Source: Bacteroidota bacterium (lineage in GTDB: Bacteria > Bacteroidota > Bacteroidia > AKYH767-A > 2013-40CM-41-45). From it: a stretch of DNA of 64,000 nt. The DNA lies in NCBI GenBank assembly GCA_016713765.1, contig JADJON010000003.1, positions 186,001 through 250,000 of the forward strand. The letters are read 5' to 3'. This document shows positions 8,831 to 18,767 of the stretch, in pieces (the stretch's first letter is position 1; each line of letters begins with the position of its first letter). The notes beneath the pieces were generated by a model that was not told the DNA's origin, made no database searches, and saw only the letters and a program-made list of their open reading frames with translations. The position numbers and the translations under genes are program-made.

Positions 8831-10216
8831 ATGGCCTCACCTCCCAACCACCGCAAACTCTCCCTCTTCGACTCCACCGCCATCATCACCGGTTCGATGA
8901 TCGGCTCCGGAATTTTCATCGTATCGGCCGAGATCTCCCGACAAGTGCACTACCCCGGCATGTTACTCCTGGCCTGGGCGGTCACGGCTGTCATCACCAT
9001 CCTGGGCGCCCTCAGTTACGGCGAGTTGGCTGCAGCCATGCCTAAGGCCGGCGGGCAGTACATCTACCTTAAAGAAGCTTTCGGACCACTGTACGGGTTC
9101 CTCTATGGCTGGACCCTGTTTTCCGTTATTCAGACGGGAACCATAGCAGCAGTAGGTGTCGCCTTCGCCAAATTCACCGGTGTATTCTTTCCGGAAATCG
9201 GTCCAGAACGATTGGTGTTCGCGATGGGCAACTTCGCGATCAATACCCAACAACTCCTGGCAGTGGGCGTCATCGTATTGCTGACGCTCTACAATTTCAG
9301 AGAAGTGAAATCCGGTGCTTTTCTTCAAAACATCTTTACTGTCTCCAAAGTTGCCGCACTCATCCTGCTGGTTGTACTCGGCTTCTACTTTGGCATGAAA
9401 GGACTCGGCGACTGGTCAAATTTCAGCCCTGCTTTTCCGGATGTCATGACCTTGGCGACAATCGGCGTTTTCGGTGCCGCCATGACCGGCTCGCTTTTTT
9501 CGGCGGACGCATGGAACAACATCACCTACACGGCGGGAGAAGTGGATCGTCCGCAGCGTAACCTGCCGCTCTCGCTATTTCTTGGCACCAGCATCGTGTT
9601 GGTGCTCTACTTCCTGGCAAACATGGCCTACATCTACGTTTTGCCCATGGAGAAGATCCAGACTGCGGACAACGACCGGGTAGGGACGCTGCTCTTTGAA
9701 ACCATTCTTGGGGAAAATGGCAAGTACTTCATGGCCGCGATGATCATGGTCTCGACCTTCGGCTGCCTGAACGGTATCATCTTCACGGCAGGTCGTGTTT
9801 ATTACGCGATGGCACGCGACGGCTACTTCTTTCCCAGCGCCGCCAAATTGAATAAGAATCATGTACCGGCGAACAGCCTGGCCATCCAATGCCTCTGGGC
9901 ATGTCTGTTGTGTTTTTCGGGAACGTATGGTGATCTGCTCAATTATATCATGTTCGCCGTGATGCTTTTCTACGTGCTGACCATTGCCGGCTTGTTCGTG
10001 CTCCGTAAGAAACGGCCGGAAATGGAACGACCGTATAAGGCCTTCGGTTATCCCGTGTTACCCGCGATCTATATCCTGCTGGCCGCGCTGGTGGCCCTGG
10101 ACATGCTGATCTATCAGACCTCCGCCAGCCTCTATGGCCTGGTCATCATCTTGCTGGGCATTCCTGTTTATGCCTTTCTCCAAAACAAACAGCAGAAAAA
10201 CGGCCGCCTTTCCTGA
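8831..10216 (+). CDS. APC-family amino-acid permease
   Basis: This 461-residue inner-membrane transporter belongs to the amino acid-polyamine-organocation superfamily. The TM1 signature TGSMIGSGIFIVSAEI carries the unwound GSGIF substrate-binding segment, and about 12 hydrophobic helices follow. It resembles the LAT/cationic-amino-acid type (EVDRPQRNLPLSL after TM6). The ATG at 8831 is chosen because the upstream reading from 8756 adds 25 residues without conservation. A box TACCTTTC (8815-8822) lies immediately before the start. The substrate cannot be read from sequence. Confidence 0.9.
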   Translation: MASPPNHRKLSLFDSTAIITGSMIGSGIFIVSAEISRQVHYPGMLLLAWAVTAVITILGALSYGELAAAMPKAGGQYIYLKEAFGPLYGFLYGWTLFSVIQTGTIAAVGVAFAKFTGVFFPEIGPERLVFAMGNFAINTQQLLAVGVIVLLTLYNFREVKSGAFLQNIFTVSKVAALILLVVLGFYFGMKGLGDWSNFSPAFPDVMTLATIGVFGAAMTGSLFSADAWNNITYTAGEVDRPQRNLPLSLFLGTSIVLVLYFLANMAYIYVLPMEKIQTADNDRVGTLLFETILGENGKYFMAAMIMVSTFGCLNGIIFTAGRVYYAMARDGYFFPSAAKLNKNHVPANSLAIQCLWACLLCFSGTYGDLLNYIMFAVMLFYVLTIAGLFVLRKKRPEMERPYKAFGYPVLPAIYILLAALVALDMLIYQTSASLYGLVIILLGIPVYAFLQNKQQKNGRLS

Positions 10217-10218
10217 CC

Positions 10219-10758
10219 ATGCGCATCCTGTTCGGTTTCACCCTCGCCTGCGTTGTTTCTTCTTGTGCCTGGACCGATCACTCACCGGAGAACGGTTGGT
10301 ATGAGGAGAATTTCGACAACCTCAATCATTGGAAAAAAGATGCCGTGATTTCATCCAATCAATGGCGTAGCGGAATGTATGCGACGTACGCGGACAGCGC
10401 TCACCCGGTCAGTGAGTCATTCACCATGCACTTCAACGAAGTTCGCTTTCATCATTACACGGGCGTAAAGGCTACTGCCTGGGTCTTCAATCCTTCGAAC
10501 GATACCAGCGGACAGGTCGTTCTCGAGGTGGTGGATATGCGGAGCGGCGAACCCGAACGCGTGCTTTCCGAACAAGTCATCCTTGGAACAGACTTCCGGG
10601 AGTTCAACAGTTGGGGTAAAGTACAATTGACGCTCGACTTCCCTACCCTACCGGGGCCCCACCAGGTGCTGCGTTTTTATCTTGCGTCCCTCAATTGCAG
10701 GAAATCATACATGGACGATGTCACCCTGGAATTCCAACGCGAACTCATCCATCGCTGA
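10219..10758 (+). CDS. Predicted lipoprotein of unknown function
   Basis: The 179-residue product has a short signal peptide ending in a lipobox (VVSSC), so it is probably a lipidated envelope protein. The mature part (YEENFDNLNHW ... VTLEFQRE) is all-beta in character and resembles carbohydrate-binding jelly-roll modules in the spacing of its aromatic strands, but I cannot name a family. It starts two bases after the permease stop and is probably co-transcribed with it. Confidence 0.65.
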   Translation: MRILFGFTLACVVSSCAWTDHSPENGWYEENFDNLNHWKKDAVISSNQWRSGMYATYADSAHPVSESFTMHFNEVRFHHYTGVKATAWVFNPSNDTSGQVVLEVVDMRSGEPERVLSEQVILGTDFREFNSWGKVQLTLDFPTLPGPHQVLRFYLASLNCRKSYMDDVTLEFQRELIHR

Positions 10759-10763
10759 ACTCG

Positions 10764-11984
10764 TCAAAACCCGGTACGCACCGCTGATTTTTTCGGCATC
10801 CACAAGCGCACGAGTACGCTGACCAGTACGATCAGGTACAGCACTGCCACGGCAGGGGGACTCGACAGGATCGTGGGTACTCCGTTTAGAAAGTGTGGCA
10901 ATGCACGTTCGTTGTTCAGCAGGTAGGCCATGGAAAAGACTCCGAACAGCCACCACCACCGGGACTGAAGCGCGATGAAGGCGATGAAGTAGAAGGCTGG
11001 AAACGTATAGCGTTCGTGCATCTGCGTGCTGAAGAAGAAAAATGCAAGAACCGACAAGCCGAGCAAACCGGCTGCATCTTCCAGATCATACGTCACCATC
11101 TGGCCTTTCCAGCGCTTATAGAGCACCAATAGCAGTGGGAAGAAAACCAGCAGCAAGGTCGCAGCCGTCATGATCAGCCCCCAGGTCTTGTAATTCAATC
11201 CCATCCAGGTATTGAAGTCACCGGTCAGCCGCAGGTTCCCGCTCATGCTGAGGTACCAGAAGTTATCGGCATACAGCGAAAGATAGGAGTAGCGGCCACC
11301 CAGGGAATCGACCACTTCCCATAGTCGCCCCATACTTTTCGACACGATGAACGGAGCCAGGATCACCAGTTGCATCGCCACCAGGATGGCCAGGCCGCGC
11401 AGCATTTTTCTCAAATCCGGTTTTAATCCGGACGCGTAGACAAAAAGCAACACCATGGCCGGCAGGAACAGGATCGCCTGGAACTTGAAGTTCAGCGCCA
11501 ACAGGTAGCTGATGGCCGAAAGCAGATATCGCCTTTTATGCAGGAAAATGAATGATCCGAAGACAAGGGCGGAAAAGACCGTATCGAATTGCCCCCACAC
11601 CAGGGTGTTGTGCAGGAAGGCCGGATTCAGTAAGAGCACCAACAACAAAGCATGTTGCTGCCAGCGCACGCGCGCACACGACGCCAGCAGGAAGGCACCA
11701 ACAAGGTCACCCAACAAGGTGATTCTCTTGAGCTGATAAATGTGAGCAGCCAGGTCCTCTTTGCTGTCAAAGAACAGCGAGAAGAGTTTTAACTGATATA
11801 GGTGTCCCGGAAAGTAATTGGTACCCGACTCATAACTGTGCCGAAACCCTTTTTCAAGGTAGTAAGCGGCCCAATCTGACCAGCACTGATTATCGTAGAC
11901 GTGGCCGCAGTCGGGAACAAGAACAAAATAGATAGCATATAAGAAAAGACCCAGCGCTATGGTCGAAGGATGAAGCTTGTACAT
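10764..11984 (-). CDS. GT-C-type integral membrane glycosyltransferase
   Basis: The 406-residue protein has about ten hydrophobic helices. After the first comes a loop with acidic residues (PDCGHVYDNQCWSDWA), where GT-C enzymes keep their catalytic Asp. This is the layout of polyprenyl-phosphate-sugar-dependent mannosyl or glucosyl transferases acting on the periplasmic side. The MHERYTFPAFYF segment is typical of this group in Bacteroidota. It is convergent with the lipoprotein gene, only 5 bases apart. Donor and acceptor are unknown. Confidence 0.7.
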   Translation of the reverse strand: MYKLHPSTIALGLFLYAIYFVLVPDCGHVYDNQCWSDWAAYYLEKGFRHSYESGTNYFPGHLYQLKLFSLFFDSKEDLAAHIYQLKRITLLGDLVGAFLLASCARVRWQQHALLLVLLLNPAFLHNTLVWGQFDTVFSALVFGSFIFLHKRRYLLSAISYLLALNFKFQAILFLPAMVLLFVYASGLKPDLRKMLRGLAILVAMQLVILAPFIVSKSMGRLWEVVDSLGGRYSYLSLYADNFWYLSMSGNLRLTGDFNTWMGLNYKTWGLIMTAATLLLVFFPLLLVLYKRWKGQMVTYDLEDAAGLLGLSVLAFFFFSTQMHERYTFPAFYFIAFIALQSRWWWLFGVFSMAYLLNNERALPHFLNGVPTILSSPPAVAVLYLIVLVSVLVRLWMPKKSAVRTGF

Positions 11985-12045
11985 CGTGGGAAGCGCGGAA
12001 GCTCTGGGCGGCCTGGACTTGGCGATTTACCCGGCGAACAAAAAT

Positions 12046-12075
12046 AAAGAACCCCGCGGATTGGCGGGGTTCTTT
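12046..12075 (-). terminator. Intrinsic terminator after gldJ
   Basis: A perfect 12-bp stem (AAAGAACCCCGC, 12046-12057, with 12064-12075) encloses a six-base loop. On the minus strand it is followed by a T-rich run (TTTATTTTT). It lies just past the gldJ stop and should end the leftward gldJ transcript. Confidence 0.85.
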
Positions 12076-12086
12076 GCTTCGATTTC

Positions 12087-13541
12087 TTATCGCTTCAGTT
12101 TCGTTTTCGGCTTGGCGCCTAATCCGACCGGGCTGCCTACGCGCACCATGGCGCAGCGGAAGCCGATGTCGTCGGTGGACTGATTCTCGTCGAGGAATCG
12201 GCGGGTACCGGGCGACATCCAGTAAGCGCGATCTTTCCAAGAGCCGCCTTTGTAAACGCGGGCCTTGTCATTCACCATACTGGTAGCGCCGTAGTCGTAC
12301 TTGATATACTCCGCCTCATCCGCATCGAGGTAGTTGATGTTGTCGGCTTTGGTATAGTTGCGACGGTCAACGTTTTCTTCTTCCGTAACATCGCGCATGG
12401 GAACACGGCCCAGGCTGTCCTTCTCCACAATCGTTCCTTCCTCATCGCGGATCTGTGTCTTGAACACGTTACCACGATACGGGTTGAAGTCGGCCTTGTC
12501 TTCCGGCGAAAGCGGACGATATACGTCCATCACCCACTCATTCACGTTACCGGCCATGCAGTACAGGCCAAAGTCGTTGGGCCAGTAGGATTGTACAGGA
12601 GCCGGACGGTCCGCGTTATCATTCAGGAAGCCGGCGGTACCCATCTGGTCACCGCGACCGCGCTTGTAGTTGGCCATCATCTGGCCTTTGTACTTCTCGT
12701 CCTTATTACGCACGATGTGTCCGTTCCAGGGATACTGGCGACGATCCGTTACACGCTCATATACCGTGTTGCCGATTTGCGACAAAGCGGCGTATTCCCA
12801 CTCCGCCTCGGTGGGGAGGCGGTAGCGGGGAAGCAGAATACCGTCTTCCATGCGGACCTTACGGGTACCATTGGAACCGGAGCTGGGATTGAGGTCCATC
12901 AGATCGGACTTCACCAAACCTTCGTATTGACCGGCCAGATAAGAGTCAGAGTTGAAGTTGTCTTCGTTGATCTGGTTCGGGTTGACACGCAAAATACCTT
13001 CGCGGATCAGGATCTGTTCGTTGACCCGGTCGGTACGCCAGTTACAGAAGTCATTGGCTTGCAGCCAATTGACACCAACCACCGGATACTGCTGATAGGC
13101 CGGGTGACGCAGGTAGAGCTCGATCATGGGTTCGTTGTAACCCACTTTATCGCGCCAAACCAGCGTATCGGGAAGCGCCTTCTTGTAAACTTCGGGATAG
13201 TCGGCAGAGAATACGCGGGAAGTCCAATACAGGTACTCCAGGTAGTGGATGTTGGCCACCTCTGTTTCGTCCATGTAGAAGGAACTGACCGTAACGCGAC
13301 GAGGAATGTTGTTCCAGTCGATCGTGACATCCTGTTCCGTACGGCCCATGGTGAAGGTACCGCCCTCCACCAGAACCAGTCCCGGTCCGGTTTCCTGCTC
13401 ATCGTAGGGAACCACTTCGAAACCACCATTTTTGGGGTCGTTGTAATTCCAACCGGTAACGGAGGATTTCTCCTTTCCGCAGGAAGTCAGTAGAAGGGCT
13501 CCCGCGACGAGGCCGATTGAACTCCGAATGAGGTTTTTCAT
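12087..13541 (-). CDS. gldJ: Gliding-motility/T9SS lipoprotein GldJ (SUMF1-like fold)
   Basis: GldJ is an outer-membrane lipoprotein needed for gliding and for stability of the type IX secretion ring. The 484-residue product has an SPII signal (GALLLTSC). The GldJ-like opening TGWNYNDPKNGGFEVV and ETGPGLVLVEGGTFTMG follow, then a formylglycine-generating-enzyme-like (SUMF1) domain with RLPTEAEWEYAA, GNVNEWVMDVYR and GGSWKDRAYWMSPGTRRF. The paralogue GldK shares this fold, but the opening and the link to porU and porV favour GldJ. The ATG at 13541 gives a proper signal peptide; a reading from 13583 adds 14 residues. Confidence 0.88.
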   Translation of the reverse strand: MKNLIRSSIGLVAGALLLTSCGKEKSSVTGWNYNDPKNGGFEVVPYDEQETGPGLVLVEGGTFTMGRTEQDVTIDWNNIPRRVTVSSFYMDETEVANIHYLEYLYWTSRVFSADYPEVYKKALPDTLVWRDKVGYNEPMIELYLRHPAYQQYPVVGVNWLQANDFCNWRTDRVNEQILIREGILRVNPNQINEDNFNSDSYLAGQYEGLVKSDLMDLNPSSGSNGTRKVRMEDGILLPRYRLPTEAEWEYAALSQIGNTVYERVTDRRQYPWNGHIVRNKDEKYKGQMMANYKRGRGDQMGTAGFLNDNADRPAPVQSYWPNDFGLYCMAGNVNEWVMDVYRPLSPEDKADFNPYRGNVFKTQIRDEEGTIVEKDSLGRVPMRDVTEEENVDRRNYTKADNINYLDADEAEYIKYDYGATSMVNDKARVYKGGSWKDRAYWMSPGTRRFLDENQSTDDIGFRCAMVRVGSPVGLGAKPKTKLKR

Positions 13542-13612
13542 CCGCTTTTTGGTTTGAATAGATGGTGCTCTAACGAGCGCCAAAAGTATTTATTTTCTTC
13601 GATTTAAGGCAA

Positions 13613-14568
13613 TCAGAAGGCCGGACATTTGATGGTCCGGAACCGCTTCTTTTTGGGGTGACAGCCGAACTGCAAACCCAGGGAAATTTCGTGAGAACCG
13701 GCTGAAGCATTGTAGAGCTTCGAGGTGGTCACATCATAACTGTATCCGAATTTGAAGATCCCCTGCTGCAATCCCACCAAGGCAATGAAGGAGTCGCTTC
13801 CACGATACCAGAGTCCGCCAACCAGCGGTGCTTTGGCTATGTAGAATCCGACATTATACTGCTGGAAGTCGCGTTGTTTCTGGTACAGGAAATTCGGCGA
13901 TATGTACGTAGTGCCATCGCGGTTACCGGCGATCGGGATGATCGCACCGGCATGGGCGGTGATCTTCATCGGTAATTTGGAACCGGGAGCTTCGGTGATG
14001 AAGAATTCCTGGGGTTCCGTCATGTGGTGAACGGCCACTCCCCATAATACCGATTACTGTAGGCTACGATACCACTGGAAAAATCCCAGAAATTCCTTGT
14101 TTCGTTCGGGCGCTGTTCCTGCGTCTCATAAATGAACCCATAACGCGGGTCGATCATATCACCGAACGTCAGTTTATTCCAATCCACGCGCTTCTGCGCG
14201 TATGTGCCTTGCAGTCCCAGGCGAATCGAGAATTCGCGGGTGACATTGAGCTGGTAGGAATAGATACCGGAAACATTCGTGGTTGTCAGGGTTGATTCGC
14301 CGGCTTTGTCCTGCAACACCAACAAGCCCAATCCACCGATCGGATCAACATGCTGGTCGTAGGACGCCGTGTAGGTAACGAACGTACCGGTCAAGGCCGG
14401 CCATTGGTTACGGTAATTGAGGCAAACCCGCGGACAGCGCTGAGCACCGGCAAATGCCGGATTCAGGTACAGCGGATTGGCATAGAATTGCGTGAATTGC
14501 GGATCCTGAGCCATTGCTGCCCCTGAAATCAGGACGAAAAAGAAAGACAGGACCTTGCGGAGCTGCAT
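13613..14568 (-). pseudogene. PorP/SprF-family type IX secretion membrane protein, single-base frameshift
   Basis: The first part (14568-14020, MQLRKVLSFFFVLISGAAMAQ signal, then DPQFTQFYANPLYLNPAFAGAQ) is a classic PorP/SprF barrel start. It runs through SNRYYG and then out of frame into a stop. The rest, from 14038 (VAVHHMTEPQEFF) to 13613, continues the same family in another frame, including the LYNASAGSHEISLGLQFGC end. The break is at a run of four G on the minus strand (plus 14040-14043). One more G would restore YYGGVAVHHMTEP and a protein of about 318 residues, normal for the family. Assembly error and real mutation cannot be told apart here. Confidence 0.85.
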
Positions 14569-14785
14569 AGTTGGTCAGAGTGTATTAGCGCATCATACGG
14601 CCTGAAAGATACATGGTTTCAAGCGGCCAGATCGTTCAACCGTGCGCACTAATACGTACCGTAAGATTTTGTACAATTTTAATAATTTTAAACGGATCAA
14701 CTACGAATCTGACGGAATAATTCAACCAATTACCGACATCCTCATTCCTGCTGATCTGATGCTTTCTCCGGCAACCAAATTGGGA

Positions 14786-14793
14786 TAAATTTG
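14786..14793 (+). promoter_or_regulatory. Bacteroidota -7 promoter box before porU
   Basis: TAAATTTG matches the TAnnTTTG consensus of the Bacteroidota primary sigma factor and lies 61 bases before the porU ATG. I do not find a convincing TTG -33 element at the usual distance, so the call rests on the one box and its position in the divergent intergenic region. Confidence 0.4.
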
Positions 14794-14854
14794 TTGATTA
14801 CAATATTGTAAGCCGGACCACGTTTTGAGACGATCCGGTCGACACACCCTTCCT

Positions 14855-17800
14855 ATGCCCACTTTCTTCTCCCGTACTTGCCTGCTCCTGGTTTTACTGG
14901 CATGCCGGCTTGCTCCCGCCTCCGCACAGCAGGATAAAAAGAGCAGCTCGACCCGATCACTTCAATGGACTGCACCTTTCCAAAAACAAACCAGTGAAGA
15001 TTCGTTTTTCCGATCCCTCCACTTTGAAGGATGTCATATGAACGAATCCATGCTGCCGGAATACGTAGAGCGAGTGGAACTTCCGGCCGGATACAATTCC
15101 TGCACTGCTTCCATCGTGGCCGTGCAAACCGAACCCGTTCAGGACATCAGCCTTCTGCCGGCCGATGCTGCGATCAAATCGGAATTCGAGGTAAGTACGC
15201 TGATCGGATTCCGAAAGAAGCAGCCGGTAGCCACCGTGCGCGTAGTACCGATTCGCAAGTCGGGTTCCGGTTACGAGCGCCTGGTCCGCTTCCAATTGCA
15301 AGTGACGCCCTCGGTAAATACGCAGCGCACCGCGTTGCGCACCTATTCGACCAATAGCGTACTCGCAAGCGGGAGCTGGTTCCGCATCGCCACCACGCAA
15401 CAGGGTGTACACAAGATGACCTATCAGTTCCTAAAAGACCTTGGCATCGACGTGGATAACATCGACCCGCGCCGGCTGAGAATCTATGGGAACGGCGGCG
15501 GTCAGCTACCCTTCAACAACTCCAAGTTCCGATACGACGACTTACAGGAAAATGCTATTCTGGTGCAAGGTGAGAATGACGGAGTTTTTGACAATACCGA
15601 TTTCGTCCTCTTCTTCGCCACTGCTCAGACACGCTGGAAGTATGATGGGACCGGTGAAACCTTTAGCCACCAGTTGAACGGATATTCGGATTCGACGTAT
15701 TACTTTATCACGACGGACCTTGGTTCCGGCAAACGGATCCAGCACCTCGCGGAAGCATCGGGAACCCCTAACCAGACCGTTTCCACCTATAACGATTATC
15801 AGTTCATCGAGTCAGAACTGGTGAACCTGCTCAAGTCGGGACGTGAATGGTACGGCGAGAGCCTGGATAATCTTAACAGCAGCCGTTCCTACAACTTTTC
15901 ATTCCCGAACCTCGTCACCTCCGAGCAGGCAACGTTCCGGGCAAACATGATCGCCCGGGCGGTGAACGGCAGCAGTACCACCAACCGGGTATCCGCTTCG
16001 CTATCCGGGATAAGTCCAATTGTGACGTACTTCAATAACGTGGGCACCAGTCCGCAGGATAATTACGCATTGCCGATCTCCTTCAATCAAGCTTTCCTTC
16101 CCTCCTCCTCTACTATCTCCGCTTCCATCTCCTTCAGCTCTTCGGACCCCAATGCGCTCGGTTGGGTGAACTATCTGGAGATGAACGCCCGCTGCCAACT
16201 CACGGCAACCGGTCGTGGAACGCAAATGGGCTTCCGGGATGTCCGGTCTGTCGGCACCGGCAACATCACTGAATTCAACCTCACATCTGTCACGAATTCT
16301 CACCAGGTCTGGGACATTACGGATCCGCTCAATGTCGCGATCCAGGATCACCGTTTTCTGGGTAATCAGATTCTCTTCACTACCGAAACATCCGTCCTGA
16401 AGGAATTCCAGTTGCTGGACGGCGTCAATTACCTGGTACCCGTCAAGGCAGGCGGTATCGCGAACCAGAACCTGCATGCCTTGCCTCAGGCCGGCATGAT
16501 CATCGTCGCTCCGGAAGGGTTCTTGTCGACAGCCGACAAACTCGCCGATTATCACCGATCCCACGACGGATTGGTTGTCCATGTCGTAACCCCTCGTCAG
16601 ATCTTCAACGAGTTTTCCTCCGGAGCACAGGACGTATCCGCGATCCGTGACTTCATGAAGATGTTTTATGACCGCGCAACGAGTCCGGCTGACATGCCCC
16701 GGTATCTCTTATTATACGGAGACGCTTCGTACGACATGAAGTACCGGATCACCAACAACAGCAACATCGTTACGAGTTACCAGTCGGCCGGTTCGCTCAA
16801 CCAGACCCAGACGTACATGTCGGATGACTTCTTCGGTCTTCTGGATGACACGGAAGGAGACTGGACCAGCGGCGAGATCGTTGACATGGCCGTGGGCAGG
16901 TTGCCCGTGCGTACCGCGACGGAAGCGGAAGCGATGCTGAACAAGATCCTCCGGTATGGCGGTGGCGACGATCCGGCAATAGTCCTTGGCGACTGGCGCA
17001 ACACGATCACCTTTGTCGGGGACGACCAGGACAGCAATACGCATTTCAAGCAGTCGGATACCCTCGCCGTTCGTAACGATCGCAACGAACCGGTTTACAA
17101 CATCGACAAGATTTATCTGGACGCCTACAACCAGATCTCGACACCGGGAGGTCAGCGTTATCCGGATGCCCAGCAGGCGATCATTGACCGGGTGCAACGC
17201 GGCACGCTGTTGCTGACCTATATCGGTCATGGTGGTGAAGTCGGCTGGGCGCACGAACGCATCCTGGAAGTTTCCGATATCAACGGGTGGACCAACTTCA
17301 ACAAGCAGGCCGCCTTCCTTACTGCGACCTGCGAATTCACCAGGGTCGACGATCCGTCGCGCACCTCAGCCGGCGAATTGGTCATGCTGAACCCGAACGG
17401 CGGCGGCATTTGTCTGTTCACGACCTCCCGGCTCGCCTTCTCCAGTTCCAACAACAACCTGTGCCAGCGATTCTTTACCCATGTATTCACGCCGATCAAC
17501 GGACGCATGCCGACGATGGGCGAAGTGTTTGAGCAAACCAAGATCGACGTTTACACGGATCCTTATGTGCGCAACTTCCTCCTCATCGGCGATCCGGCCC
17601 TGCGCATGGCGTATCCGCAGTACGAGGTAGTTACGAGTACGATCAACGGCGTTCCCGCCAACCTGCCTACCGACACCCTGAAAGCCCTTAGCCGGATCAC
17701 GGTCACCGGAGAAGTGCGTGGACTCAATGGAAGTCGGCTTACCTCGTTTAATGGCACACTCTACCCGACCGTTTACGACAAGACGGAAACGATCTACACG

Positions 17801-18715
17801 CTGGGCAACGACATCAACGTAACGAACGACCCCAGTTTCCCCGCTCCGTTCCAGTTGAGAAAGAACGTGATCTTCCGCGGGAAGGTCAGCGTGACGAACG
17901 GCACTTTCTCCTTCACTTTCATTGTTCCGCGCGACATTCGTTTTCAATACGGCTACGGACGCATCAGTTACTATGCCCAGAACGGACAAACCGACGCGCA
18001 TGGCTATAACAACGACATCGTGGTAGGCGGATACAATTCACTTGCTGCCGCGGATTCCAAAGGGCCGGAGATCCGGTTGTACATGAACGACGAGAAGTTC
18101 GTTCGCGGCGGCCTGACGGATGCCAATCCATACCTCTACGCGATCGTCAGCGACACCAGCGGAATCAATACCATCGGCAACGGAATAGGTCACGACATGA
18201 CCGCGGAGTTGAGCACCGAAACCAACAAGATCCACGTGCTCAACGACTATTTCGAAAGCGACCTCAACAGCTACCAGAACGGAAAAGTCTATTACCCCTT
18301 TTCCGAACTGAGCCCGGGTCCGCACACGGTCACTTTCAAGGTCTGGGACGTTTACAACAACTCCAGCGAATCCAGTACCGATTTCATCGTGGCGGAATCG
18401 GCCGACCTGGCTTTGAGTCACGTACTCAATTATCCCAATCCGTTCACCACGCGAACCACGTTCATGTTCGAACACAACCGGCCGTACACCAACCTGGATG
18501 TCCAGGTTCAGGTATTCACGGTTTCCGGTAAACTGATAAAAACGATCAGTGGCAAAATATTCTCGACCGGTTATCGTTCCGATGACCTGCACTGGGATGG
18601 CCTCGACGACTTTGGCGACCGGATCGGTCGCGGAGTTTACGTTTACAAACTCCGGGTTCGCGCAAGCGACGGTTCCTATGCGGATAAATTCGAAAAATTG
18701 GTGATTTTACGTTAA
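14855..18715 (+). CDS. porU: T9SS sortase PorU (gingipain-like C25 peptidase)
   Basis: PorU is the cell-surface transpeptidase that removes the C-terminal sorting domain of T9SS cargo and attaches the cargo to A-LPS. The 1286-residue protein has a signal peptide (CLLLVLLACRLAPASAQ). A long N-terminal region precedes the C25 caspase-like domain from about residue 550, with catalytic His in YIGHGGEVGW (about 791) and Cys in LTATCEFTRVDDP (about 825). The C-terminus (from NYPNPFTTRTTF, about 1190) is an Ig-like sorting-domain fold, as in known PorU. The ATG at 14855 starts the signal peptide; the TTG at 14825 is less likely. porV follows 52 bases later. Confidence 0.93.
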   Translation: MPTFFSRTCLLLVLLACRLAPASAQQDKKSSSTRSLQWTAPFQKQTSEDSFFRSLHFEGCHMNESMLPEYVERVELPAGYNSCTASIVAVQTEPVQDISLLPADAAIKSEFEVSTLIGFRKKQPVATVRVVPIRKSGSGYERLVRFQLQVTPSVNTQRTALRTYSTNSVLASGSWFRIATTQQGVHKMTYQFLKDLGIDVDNIDPRRLRIYGNGGGQLPFNNSKFRYDDLQENAILVQGENDGVFDNTDFVLFFATAQTRWKYDGTGETFSHQLNGYSDSTYYFITTDLGSGKRIQHLAEASGTPNQTVSTYNDYQFIESELVNLLKSGREWYGESLDNLNSSRSYNFSFPNLVTSEQATFRANMIARAVNGSSTTNRVSASLSGISPIVTYFNNVGTSPQDNYALPISFNQAFLPSSSTISASISFSSSDPNALGWVNYLEMNARCQLTATGRGTQMGFRDVRSVGTGNITEFNLTSVTNSHQVWDITDPLNVAIQDHRFLGNQILFTTETSVLKEFQLLDGVNYLVPVKAGGIANQNLHALPQAGMIIVAPEGFLSTADKLADYHRSHDGLVVHVVTPRQIFNEFSSGAQDVSAIRDFMKMFYDRATSPADMPRYLLLYGDASYDMKYRITNNSNIVTSYQSAGSLNQTQTYMSDDFFGLLDDTEGDWTSGEIVDMAVGRLPVRTATEAEAMLNKILRYGGGDDPAIVLGDWRNTITFVGDDQDSNTHFKQSDTLAVRNDRNEPVYNIDKIYLDAYNQISTPGGQRYPDAQQAIIDRVQRGTLLLTYIGHGGEVGWAHERILEVSDINGWTNFNKQAAFLTATCEFTRVDDPSRTSAGELVMLNPNGGGICLFTTSRLAFSSSNNNLCQRFFTHVFTPINGRMPTMGEVFEQTKIDVYTDPYVRNFLLIGDPALRMAYPQYEVVTSTINGVPANLPTDTLKALSRITVTGEVRGLNGSRLTSFNGTLYPTVYDKTETIYTLGNDINVTNDPSFPAPFQLRKNVIFRGKVSVTNGTFSFTFIVPRDIRFQYGYGRISYYAQNGQTDAHGYNNDIVVGGYNSLAAADSKGPEIRLYMNDEKFVRGGLTDANPYLYAIVSDTSGINTIGNGIGHDMTAELSTETNKIHVLNDYFESDLNSYQNGKVYYPFSELSPGPHTVTFKVWDVYNNSSESSTDFIVAESADLALSHVLNYPNPFTTRTTFMFEHNRPYTNLDVQVQVFTVSGKLIKTISGKIFSTGYRSDDLHWDGLDDFGDRIGRGVYVYKLRVRASDGSYADKFEKLVILR

Positions 18716-18739
18716 GGAACCATTTTGGGTACCAGCACG

Positions 18740-18747
18740 TATATTTG
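18740..18747 (+). promoter_or_regulatory. Bacteroidota -7 promoter box before porV
   Basis: TATATTTG is a full match to TAnnTTTG and sits 20 bases before the porV ATG. It would give porV a short-leader transcript of its own in addition to read-through from porU. No clear -33 element is seen. Confidence 0.4.
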
Positions 18748-18767
18748 CCGACCCTTACACTGAACTC

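Noticed and set aside
12591..13493. 300-codon open frame on the plus strand
   Set aside because: It lies entirely antisense to gldJ and shows no domain, so it is a shadow of GC-rich coding sequence.
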